A stretch of 64,000 nt of DNA, taken from Pedobacter riviphilus. GTDB lineage: Bacteria > Bacteroidota > Bacteroidia > Sphingobacteriales > Sphingobacteriaceae. Under the pieces are notes generated by a model. The model was given only the letters and a program-made list of their open reading frames with translations. It did no database searches and was not told where the DNA came from. Shown in pieces: positions 56,301 to 62,557 of the stretch (its first letter is position 1; every line of letters begins with the position of its first letter). Location: contig NZ_CP061171.1 of assembly GCF_014692875.1 (NCBI RefSeq), positions 2,790,001-2,854,000 of the forward strand. The letters are read 5' to 3'. A program made the translations under genes and the position numbers.

Positions 56301-57187
56301 AATGTTAGATATAGTTTTAGTTAAAAATTTAATTATTTCAGATTAATACTTTCTTTAGCCAAAAACCCTGTCTATCGAAATCACCTGTCGTAAAATGGAT
56401 GGTGATTATACGCCACAATAGAAATCCCAATTCCTAACCCCTCTCGGTGCTGGGGCATGTTCTGCATTTCTCACAACTATCAAATTTCATAACATCAGCC
56501 AATACAATATTAGATAATAAAAAAACGGCATCTTTCGATATCACTATAGAATAGCATGAAAATAGTAGCGTAAATTATCGATCCGAGAACTGCAAAAAAC
56601 ATCCAGACCGCTCGACCTGCAAAAATGATTTTGCAGGTCGTGGCACAGCCAGGCAAGATTTTGGATAGCAGAAAAATAAATATTAAACCTGTGTATTTTA
56701 GGCTACAGCCTGGATGAAAAGTGGTTTATTTAGGCTATTTTAAATATTAAAGTATAAAAGAAGAAACCCTAAAAACTATAAATATAGTATTTAGTGAAAA
56801 TAATGTCGAATAATATGCATTTGCAGAAAATGTGAGCTGTATCACATTTACATAAACTAAATTTGGCTTATGCCTTTTAAAAACGATACCTGTGAACGTA
56901 AAAAAAATCTACTTATAAAAAAGCTACAGAAGTCTGAAATTTATTTGCATTATAGGAAGCAAAGAAATCATTGAATTCTTGTTTCGAAGTTTAAAAAAAC
57001 AACAGTAATTTTTCCCATGAGCACCAACTTACTCCATTATTTTAGATCGTGTTATTGATATAATTATCGATATACCAGGCATTTTACAGGCAAGTTTTAC
57101 CGTAATGGGAATTGATTTGGATAGCGTATATTTAAGATAAAAAAAAATCAGACAAAAGATAAAATTGAAAATTATAAACCCATAAGC
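56301..57187. other. Gene-free 887-bp gap between dnaK and DyP, with hairpin and binding-site-like palindrome
   Basis: No convincing gene lies here. CGACCTGCAAAA/TTTTGCAGGTCG (56613-56640) is a perfect 12-bp hairpin with loop ATGA. TGTGA-N6-TCACA (56831-56846) matches the CRP-type operator exactly, followed 12 bp later by the -7-like TAAATTTG (56858-56865). These would fit a rightward promoter for the DyP-cbpA-cbpM run. A leftward promoter for dnaK should also lie near 56301-56400 but is not obvious. Confidence 0.5.
56831..56865 (+). promoter_or_regulatory. CRP-like operator with adjacent -7 box
   Basis: TGTGA GCTGTA TCACA (56831-56846) matches the enterobacterial CRP consensus half-sites exactly with a 6-bp spacer, within AAATGTGA...TCACATTT. 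A TAAATTTG box at 56858-56865 fits TAnnTTTG. The operator overlaps the expected -33 position, so it could replace or block that element. The start of DyP is about 320 bp downstream. Bacteroidota have Crp/Fnr-family regulators, but their sites need not match the E. coli consensus. Confidence 0.45.
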
Positions 57188-58129
57188 GTGAATCAACCAC
57201 AAAACGTAACAGACTATCCTAATAACAACACCATTTTTATGGTTTGGAAATTCAAAGATGGCGCAGCCATCAGGCCCGCCTTCGAGCAACTATGTGCCCT
57301 GGTAGAAAACATAAATCGCTCTTATGCAATCCGAATTGTAAAGGGACGGACAAGTTGTGTGCTGGGTGTAGGGTATGATGCCTGGAAAAAACTTAGACTA
57401 CCCTCTCCCCTCCCAAAAGAGCTGGTAGAATTCGAACCCATTGTTGGAGAACGACATACCGCAGTGTCTACCCCGGGTGATCTACACCTACATTTACGGG
57501 CAATGGATATGGGCATATGTTTCGATATGGCCAGCGACATTACGGCGGTGCTAGAATCCGTAGCTGAATGCAGCCTGGAAATACATGGTTTCAGGTACTG
57601 GGACGGCCGCTCTATACTCGGCTTTGTAGATGGCACAGAAAACCCTATTGGAGATGAAAGGCAACTTTTTGCCCTTGTGGGAGATGAAGACCCGGTTTAC
57701 AAAGGTGGGAGTTACTTATTTGTACAAAAGTACCTGCATGAGATGAAAAACTGGACAGCATTGTCTACCGAGGACCAGGAAAAGGTAATTGGCCGTTATA
57801 AAATGAGCGACATCGAAATGACCGATGAGGTAAAACCAAGCAATTCGCACAGTGCACTCGCCGGGATTGAAGATGCCGCAGGGAACGACCTTAAAATCAT
57901 CAGAGATAACATGCCTTTTGGGCATCCGGCAAAAGGAGAAGTTGGTACCTATTTCATTGCCTATGCCAATACATTCAGTACTGTAAAAGAAATGCTCACC
58001 AGAATGTTTATTGGAAGCCCTCCGGGAAATTCTGACCGAATACTTGACTTTAGTACCGCTAAAACCGGCACACTTTATTTTGTACCAACCATTACTATGC
58101 TTCAGAATTATTCGGCAACTTCACAATAA
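57188..58129 (+). CDS. DyP-type haem peroxidase
   Basis: DyP peroxidases reduce H2O2 with a wide range of electron donors. The 313-residue protein has GFVDGTENPIGDERQL (GxxDG motif, residues ~140-155) with the catalytic aspartate, and a downstream segment VKPSNSHSALAGIEDAAGND whose histidine is the likely proximal haem ligand. There is no signal or Tat motif, so it is probably cytoplasmic, in a class B-like size. The start is GTG at 57188; Shine-Dalgarno is not evident. It lies upstream of dnaJ/cbpA on the same strand (78-bp gap). Confidence 0.9.
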   Translation: MNQPQNVTDYPNNNTIFMVWKFKDGAAIRPAFEQLCALVENINRSYAIRIVKGRTSCVLGVGYDAWKKLRLPSPLPKELVEFEPIVGERHTAVSTPGDLHLHLRAMDMGICFDMASDITAVLESVAECSLEIHGFRYWDGRSILGFVDGTENPIGDERQLFALVGDEDPVYKGGSYLFVQKYLHEMKNWTALSTEDQEKVIGRYKMSDIEMTDEVKPSNSHSALAGIEDAAGNDLKIIRDNMPFGHPAKGEVGTYFIAYANTFSTVKEMLTRMFIGSPPGNSDRILDFSTAKTGTLYFVPTITMLQNYSATSQ

Positions 58130-58207
58130 TTCAATCAAAGAAAAACGGTCACGTCTATTAAATCAAGATTCAAATTTAAGACAGCTTATTAAAGATAACC
58201 CAGCCAA

Positions 58208-59125
58208 ATGGATTACATTGATTATTACAAAGTTCTTGGTGTTGGTAAAAATGCAACACCCGATGAGATCAAGAAGGCATATCGCAAGTTAGCCCGCCAG
58301 CATCATCCCGATCTGAACCCTAATGATCCCGCTGCAGGAAAACTTTTCCAGCAGATCAACGAGGCTAACGAAGTGCTCAGTGACCCGGAAAAAAGAAAAA
58401 AATATGATCAGTACGGAAAAGACTGGAAAAATGCAGAACAGTTTGAAGAGGCGCGCAGGCAACAGCAACAACAGTCTGCTTACAGCGGAAGTAACCCTTT
58501 TGGAGGTCAGGGCGGATATTATTCAAGCGATGATGATGGAGACTTTTCTGATTTTTTTGCTTCGATGTTCGGAAACCAGGGCAGATCAAGGGGAGGCAGA
58601 CAGCCCCATTTTAAGGGGCAGGACCTTCGCGCCACGCTCCAGTTAAATCTATCAGAAGCTTATACAACCCATAAACAAACCTTTACCGTAAACGGGAAAA
58701 ATATTAGGATTACCATTCCTGCGGGCGTAGAAAACGGCCAGGAAATCAAAATTAACGGGTATGGTGCCGATGGCGCTAACGGAGGGCCAAAAGGCGATCT
58801 CTATATCACAGTTGAAATTAAAAACAATACCGCTTTCATACGCAAGGGCAATGATTTGTATTTAACCGTCTTGTTGGATCTTTACAAAGCAATACTGGGA
58901 GGAGAAGAAATGATTCAAACAATGAGCGGAAAAGTTAAATTGAATATTACCCCAGAAACACAGAACGGAAAAAAAGTACGTTTAAAGGGCAAGGGATTTC
59001 CTGTTTACAAAAAAGAAGGGGCCTTTGGAGATCTTTACATCACCTTTGATGTGCAAATCCCCAAAAACCTCACCGAACGTGAAAAGGAGTTATTCGGACA
59101 ACTTGCAAAAGAATCCAAAAAATAA
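58208..59125 (+). CDS. cbpA: DnaJ/CbpA-type co-chaperone
   Basis: The 305-residue protein has a J-domain ([20 protein letters not shown], then HHPDLNPND carrying the HPD motif), a glycine/glutamine-rich linker ([20 protein letters not shown]), and two DnaJ C-terminal substrate-binding domains ([40 protein letters not shown]). The zinc-finger domain of full DnaJ is absent, as in CbpA. It stimulates DnaK and binds unfolded proteins. The cbpM gene follows after 8 bp; CbpM modulates the J-domain, strongly supporting the CbpA identity. The dnaK gene is divergent upstream. Confidence 0.92.
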   Translation: MDYIDYYKVLGVGKNATPDEIKKAYRKLARQHHPDLNPNDPAAGKLFQQINEANEVLSDPEKRKKYDQYGKDWKNAEQFEEARRQQQQQSAYSGSNPFGGQGGYYSSDDDGDFSDFFASMFGNQGRSRGGRQPHFKGQDLRATLQLNLSEAYTTHKQTFTVNGKNIRITIPAGVENGQEIKINGYGADGANGGPKGDLYITVEIKNNTAFIRKGNDLYLTVLLDLYKAILGGEEMIQTMSGKVKLNITPETQNGKKVRLKGKGFPVYKKEGAFGDLYITFDVQIPKNLTEREKELFGQLAKESKK

Positions 59126-59133
59126 TAAAGCCG

Positions 59134-59448
59134 ATGGAAAATTTAACGAAGATTTCAGTAGAACAGTGCTGTATCTACTATAAAATTGAATTGTCTTTTA
59201 TACAAAAACTAGATCAACATGGATTAATAAGCCTTATTACATCGGGCGAAGGGGCTTTTATTACCTATGAGCAGCTGAACGACCTGGAGAAATACATTCA
59301 CTTTCATTATGATCTGGAAATCAACATGGAAGGTATCGAAACGGTAGTGCACCTTTTAGAGAGGATCAAAAAGCTCCAGCAAGAAGTAAAAATCCTTCGA
59401 AATTATGGCCAAGAAGAACAATTCACAAACTTTGACACCGCGACCTAA
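59134..59448 (+). CDS. cbpM: Chaperone modulator CbpM
   Basis: The 104-residue protein is the MerR-like-fold inhibitor that binds the J-domain of CbpA. It begins MENLTKISVEQCCIYYKIEL and carries a short HTH-like region (SFIQKLDQHGLISLI) followed by a coiled C-terminal helix (ETVVHLLERIKKLQQEVKIL). Its length matches CbpM. It starts 8 bp after cbpA, in an operon with it, so the level of CbpA and its modulator are set together. Confidence 0.85.
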   Translation: MENLTKISVEQCCIYYKIELSFIQKLDQHGLISLITSGEGAFITYEQLNDLEKYIHFHYDLEINMEGIETVVHLLERIKKLQQEVKILRNYGQEEQFTNFDTAT

Positions 59449-59488
59449 AATAAATCAACATTACACAAGCTACATTATTAATTGTTAA

Positions 59489-60340
59489 ATGTCTAAAACA
59501 AAGAGCTACATTGGGCATCCCGGCAGTGATCCAGGTTCCGAAAACAAAGCTTTCGTAGAATATAAGTACTTTGATAACGCCAGTATGCTCACCGCGGCTC
59601 TAGAAGGCGATTACTTTGCCCTGATACTATTTGAAAGCGGAACGGGAGAGCAAAACATCGCTTCTCAAAAACAAGTTATCAAGCCCCAGCAGATCTGCAT
59701 ATACCCGCCCGGAGAAATTCCGCAATGGAGGTTCCAGAATGAACCAAAGGGTCAAATCCTGCTGATAAAGCGGCCATTGATTGAGACCTTTCCCACAATC
59801 TTACAATTTTCATTTTTGGGACGTAATGCGCACTCGATCCTGGATCTGGATACGGAAATGTACGAAAAAGTCTGCGCAGAATTTTCGGCCATTAATAAGG
59901 AACTGTCCGCATCTACCGTTTTCAGTAAGCTGGTTAATGCAAGATGCCGTTTAGTCGGTCTGATGATCACCCTATGGGTAGAGCATACCTTTGGCGATCA
60001 TTCGCCACAACGGTCCAAGTCCATTGCTTATAAATTCCAGGCAATGGTTGACAAGCATTTTAAAACCCAGAAATCGGTATCATTCTATGCAAACCACCTT
60101 TGCATCACATCCAATTACCTGGGAGTATTATGCAAAAAGCAGTATAAGATGTCTGCATTAGATTTTATTCAGGAACGTGTTTTACTGGAGGCAAAGAAAT
60201 TGCTTCACAGTTCTGACCGATCCATCAAGGAAATTGCTTTTGATTTGGGTTTTAAGAGTCAGACCTATTTCTGTTATTTTTTCAAAGTCAAAACAAGTTT
60301 AACACCGAGAGAATACAAGATAATTTTAGGGAAATCGTAA
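59489..60340 (+). CDS. AraC-family transcriptional regulator
   Basis: The 283-residue protein has an N-terminal cupin-like sensor region (residues ~30-110, with QICIYPPGEIPQWRFQNEPK) and a C-terminal AraC-type double helix-turn-helix (~185-283): HFKTQKSVSFYANHLCITSN for the first HTH and SDRSIKEIAFDLGFKSQTYF with CYFFKVKTSLTPREYK for the second. It lies 40 bp downstream of cbpM on the same strand and may control the chaperone/DyP run. It resembles the many AraC regulators of Bacteroidota; effector unknown. Confidence 0.9.
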   Translation: MSKTKSYIGHPGSDPGSENKAFVEYKYFDNASMLTAALEGDYFALILFESGTGEQNIASQKQVIKPQQICIYPPGEIPQWRFQNEPKGQILLIKRPLIETFPTILQFSFLGRNAHSILDLDTEMYEKVCAEFSAINKELSASTVFSKLVNARCRLVGLMITLWVEHTFGDHSPQRSKSIAYKFQAMVDKHFKTQKSVSFYANHLCITSNYLGVLCKKQYKMSALDFIQERVLLEAKKLLHSSDRSIKEIAFDLGFKSQTYFCYFFKVKTSLTPREYKIILGKS

Positions 60341-60439
60341 GAAATCAAACACATCACATTCAATTTATTGACTTTAAATATATCAACCTAAAAAACAAGC
60401 AAACTAAGATCAAAAAGTGAATTAACAAACAGTCCGAAA

Positions 60440-60679
60440 ATGAGGAGAGGCAAAATTAAAAGTATATGTTTAACAAATCGTTCTGGAATCATCATTGATG
60501 AAAACAGACAAACAATCGGCTTCAGCCGGTTAAATGATTTAGATTTGGAGTTAAATGAAACTGTGTTTTTTGAGATAGAAATGAAGGAAAATGGGCTTGA
60601 AGCGGTAAACATAAAAAAGATGCAAATACTCGCCATAGCTAAAAACTATAGTGCTGCTGAGATTCTGTTGTTGCATTAA
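60440..60679 (+). CDS. Divergent cold-shock-domain-like small protein, 79 aa
   Basis: The protein reads MRRGKIKSICLTNRSGIIID, then ENRQTIGFSRLNDLDLELNE and TVFFEIEMKENGLEAVNIKK. The order of G-I-K-S..., G-xIx, xxIGFS, L...xVFFEI and GLEAVNI follows the beta strands of the cold-shock (OB-fold) domain, but the aromatic RNP1/RNP2 residues that bind nucleic acid (KGFGFI and VFVHF) are largely lost. It may be a structural relative with changed function. It is preceded by an unremarkable 99-bp gap from the AraC gene. Confidence 0.5.
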   Translation: MRRGKIKSICLTNRSGIIIDENRQTIGFSRLNDLDLELNETVFFEIEMKENGLEAVNIKKMQILAIAKNYSAAEILLLH

Positions 60680-60715
60680 TATTTCAGTTACCTGCAATTG
60701 TAACATGTATTTATT

Positions 60716-60829
60716 ACTTTTTTTTGAGGAGAAGTTCCTTAAATAATCTACACCATGCCTGCTACTGCCAATGATCCTGCCTACTTTACTCGAGAATGCG
60801 CCATTTACGCCTTTTGAATACCTTGCCAT
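60716..60829 (-). pseudogene. N-terminal stub of a DUF6266 family gene
   Basis: Reading leftward from the ATG at 60829 the translation begins MARYSKGVNGAFSSKVGRII and continues GSSRHGVDYLRNFSSKKS. This matches the N-terminal signature (GxFSGKVGxxxGSSWKGxxYxR) of DUF6266 proteins, which are several hundred residues long in Pedobacter-like genomes. Resemblance ends after about 38 residues. The remaining frame to 60551 is unrelated and antisense to the 79-aa gene. It is therefore a truncated remnant, perhaps left by a rearrangement. Confidence 0.65.
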
Positions 60830-60936
60830 AATTTTTTTATTGAAAAATGTTTGTTCAAAAAAGGATTTCTGTTTACACCCCTATGTTTAAATCCATGCTC
60901 AAACCTAGCAGTTTAGCAGCATTGGCACCTCATTTT

Positions 60937-60990
60937 GAGCTAAAATGAGCTAAATTGAGCTAATTAAGACCATTATTGAGCTGAAATGAA
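60937..60990. repeat. 10-bp period array, GAGCTAAAAT-like
   Basis: GAGC occurs at 60937, 60947 and 60957 and again at 60978, with GAGCTAAAAT, GAGCTAAATT, GAGCTAATTA and GAGCTGAAAT as units. The fourth unit position is degenerate. It could be a decayed tandem repeat or a protein-binding site array on one face of the helix. Confidence 0.6.
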
Positions 60991-61078
60991 CCGTCACAGT
61001 TGTGGGGCTGCAATGCAAAGACCGGGCGCTTATGGCAACTCGATATCATTGGGGTAAACCATTCGGCACGAAAAATAA

Positions 61079-61149
61079 TTTAACCACAGATAGAAAGGGT
61101 GCACACAGCTACAAAAATCTGTGTTTATCTGTGCGCATCTGTGGTTAAA
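61079..61149. repeat. Long interspersed palindrome
   Basis: TTTAACCACAGAT (61079-61091) and ATCTGTGGTTAAA (61137-61149) are perfect 13-bp inverted repeats. The inner CACAG and CTGTG words add further pairing. It resembles the aaccacagat/atctgtggtt extragenic repeats found in many bacteria. Confidence 0.78.
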
Positions 61150-61248
61150 CGCTGAGCTTAATGACATGGAGTGGCGCCCTGCTTAAGGGCAGCATAACCC
61201 TAAGCAGTGGCCCCATTCTGCAAAAACAAACGTTGGCTTTACCTTTTA

Positions 61249-61369
61249 GGTAAGCAAAAGGTAAAGCAGAGGTAACCCTGGGGTAACCCTGGGGTAAGCC
61301 TGGGGTTAACCTGGTAGCAAGAAAGGGTAAACAAAGGGTAAACAACAGGTAAAGGAAGGGTAAACAAAT
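61249..61369. repeat. Eleven-unit, 11-bp-period tandem array (GGTAAnCnnnG)
   Basis: GGTAA recurs at 61249, 61260, 61271, 61282, 61293, 61326, 61337, 61348 and 61359, all in one 11-bp register. The unit at 61304 is GGTTAACCTGG and the one at 61315 is degenerate (TAGCAAGAAAG). Two subtypes are visible: CCTGG-tailed units in the middle and ACAAA-like units at the right. Because 11 is not a multiple of 3 and there is no open frame, coding is unlikely. The regular spacing suggests iteron-like binding sites or a minisatellite. Confidence 0.85.
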
Positions 61370-61601
61370 ACATTTAATATTAAATACAAAATAGCAATTC
61401 CAACGCTATGTATCGGCTTTCTTTTGAAAGTAAGTATTGCAAAAGCTCAATAAAACACAACCCAAATTCTGTAACTGATAAGTTTAAAGAACTGAAAATG
61501 AGTTTATATTAGTTTTTTCATAAAAAATTGCGAGAAACATTTTCCTAATTTCAATTCAAATTTGTAACATTGCACTCGCAAAAAAGGAATGCCTTTTTTC
61601 C

Positions 61602-61675
61602 GGGCCTATAGCTCAGCTGGTTAGAGTAGAAGACTCATAATCTTTTGGTCCCTGGTTCGAGCCCAGGTGGGCCCA
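61602..61675 (+). tRNA. tRNA-Met (anticodon CAT)
   Basis: The 74-nt sequence folds as a cloverleaf: acceptor GGGCCTA/TGGGCCC (one U-G wobble), D arm GCTC...GAGT, anticodon stem GAAGA/TCTTT with loop CTCATAA (CAT), and TPsiC arm CCTGG-TTCGAGC-CCAGG. The G1-C72 pair argues for an elongator rather than an initiator tRNA; a k2C-type Ile2 tRNA is an alternative. CCA is not encoded. The D stem has one G-U closing pair. A terminator follows. Confidence 0.92.
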
Positions 61676-61735
61676 CTGCTTTAAACCCCTTTAAGGATAA
61701 CTTGGAGGGGTTTTTTGTTGCCTGATCTTTTTTAA
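61627..61735 (+). repeat. att-like direct repeat, left copy (tRNA 3' part plus terminator)
   Basis: This 109-bp segment from the anticodon arm of tRNA-Met through its terminator is nearly identical to 62208-62316, with about six differences and an exact offset of 581. This copy belongs to the complete tRNA. Integrases that target tRNA genes leave such copies at both element ends. The shared part extends about 60 bp past the tRNA, longer than most attachment cores, so a simple duplication is also possible. Confidence 0.85.
61683..61716 (+). terminator. Terminator after tRNA-Met
   Basis: AAACCCCT (61683-61690) pairs with AGGGGTTT (61706-61713), followed by a T-run. The same structure is repeated, weakened by a C-to-T change, at about 62264-62297. 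Confidence 0.75.
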
Positions 61736-61931
61736 TGCTTCTTTTTATAGAACCCTACTATAGGCAGGATTTTCAAAAGGTGGTAACACAAACATATGAC
61801 CACTTTTTTGCGTTCCAAAAGCTCGATGTTTGATTAAAATGTTCTATTTTTTTTTACATTTTAGGAATTCACTTTTTAATGAATTAATTTGAGTTACAAT
61901 TAACAAATTATTAACTTAAATCGTTTAAAAA

Positions 61932-62138
61932 ATGAAAAAAATGAACCTACTCAGCAAAGCTGAAATGAAAAGAGTATTAGGAGGTAACACTCCTGTTGGC
62001 GGTGGCGATGATTGCCCAGCTGCAGAATGTACGAAAGATTCTGATTGCGCAAGTTCGCAATATGGAAAAACCTGCAAAATTACAAATTGCTTGTCAACTG
62101 ATAAGCCTGCAAACTATTGCTATACACCATCAGTTTAA
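61932..62138 (+). CDS. Double-glycine-leader, six-cysteine secreted peptide
   Basis: The 68-residue product begins MKKMNLLSKAEMKRVLGG, a leader of the kind used by Bacteroidota natural-product and bacteriocin-like precursors (LSKAEMKxxxGG), with cleavage expected after G17-G18. The mature part (about 50 residues) starts NTPVGGGDDC and has six cysteines at 28, 33, 39, 48, 53 and 63, including CTKDSDC, which suggests three disulfides or another crosslink. No transporter, protease or modifying enzyme gene lies in the window, so processing would rely on genes elsewhere. It is the only gene between the two tRNA-derived repeats. Function is unknown. Confidence 0.72.
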   Translation: MKKMNLLSKAEMKRVLGGNTPVGGGDDCPAAECTKDSDCASSQYGKTCKITNCLSTDKPANYCYTPSV

Positions 62139-62207
62139 TCGATTTTCCAGTGCCATTCATTTGAATGGCACTTAGATGATTATTTTATGTACTGGGGATG
62201 AATAGCT

Positions 62208-62316
62208 TAGAAGACTCATCATCTTTTGGTCCCTGGTTCGAGTCCAGGTGGGCCCACTGCTTTAAATCCCTTTAAGGATAACTTAGAGGGGTTTTTTGTT
62301 GCCTGATCTTTCTTAA
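62208..62316 (+). repeat. att-like direct repeat, right copy (partial tRNA-Met and terminator)
   Basis: The copy has the anticodon arm, variable and TPsiC arms and the 3' acceptor half of tRNA-Met (62208-62256), but not the 5' acceptor half or D arm. It therefore cannot make a tRNA. The anticodon loop reads CTCATCA, and the terminator that follows is weakened. It lies 581 bp from the left copy in the same orientation and directly abuts the radC remnant. Confidence 0.85.
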
Positions 62317-62322
62317 AAGCAC

Positions 62323-62493
62323 TTACCCACTTGGATGGTTATATGTGAGTATTATTCCAGACGAATTACCTTTTAAAGCGACAGCAAACACCACCTTTGG
62401 ATCAACATAAGTACCACTAACACCACCCATTGATATATTGACAATCCCAAACACATGGTTACTTCGGTTAAGGAGTATCACTGTCTCGTCCTG
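62323..62493 (-). pseudogene. radC remnant (JAB-domain DNA repair/mobile-element-associated protein)
   Basis: Reading leftward from about 62493 the frame gives VILLNRSNHVFGIVNISMGG, VSGTYVDPKVVFAVALKGNS and SGIILTYNHPSG, which is clearly the RadC core (the JAMM-like HNHPSG end, here YNHPSG). It terminates at 62323 immediately after the motif, seven bases from the right tRNA-derived repeat, so the 3' end of the gene is missing. No start codon or N-terminus remains; upstream is an in-frame stop. RadC-like genes are common on Bacteroidota mobile elements. Confidence 0.82.
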
Positions 62494-62557
62494 TTATAAC
62501 TTGCCATTTTTCTGTTCTTAGTGACAAGCCATAGCACGACGAGACAATTTTGGCATA

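Larger units (their letters stand above)
60830..61601. other. Gene-free region packed with short repeats upstream of tRNA-Met
   Basis: No intact gene lies here. From left to right it contains a 10-bp-period array (60937-60990), a long palindrome (61079-61149), an imperfect inverted repeat (61179-61207, CTGCTTAAGGG/CCCTAAGCAG), a 12-bp perfect inverted repeat (61236-61267, GCTTTACCTTTT/AAAAGGTAAAGC) and an 11-bp array (61249-61369). An AT-rich segment (61370-61600) leads to the tRNA; TAACATTG (61565-61572) could be its -7 element. Confidence 0.6.

Noticed and set aside
56870..56974. Tiny 34-codon frame just after the TAAATTTG box
   Set aside because: It is too close to the predicted transcription start and has no distinctive composition.
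57029..57289. 86-codon leftward frame at the DyP start
   Set aside because: It overlaps DyP antisense and its hydrophobic content stems from AT-rich sequence.
61145..61345. A 66-codon leftward frame crossing the 11-bp array
   Set aside because: It only reads the repeat as GLPQGYPRVT-like sequence; the 11-bp period is not a multiple of 3 and there is no family resemblance.
60937..61369. CRISPR array
   Set aside because: Units are 10-11 bp without spacers; no cas gene is nearby.
62208..62256. Second functional tRNA-Met
   Set aside because: The 5' acceptor strand and D arm are absent, so no cloverleaf can form.
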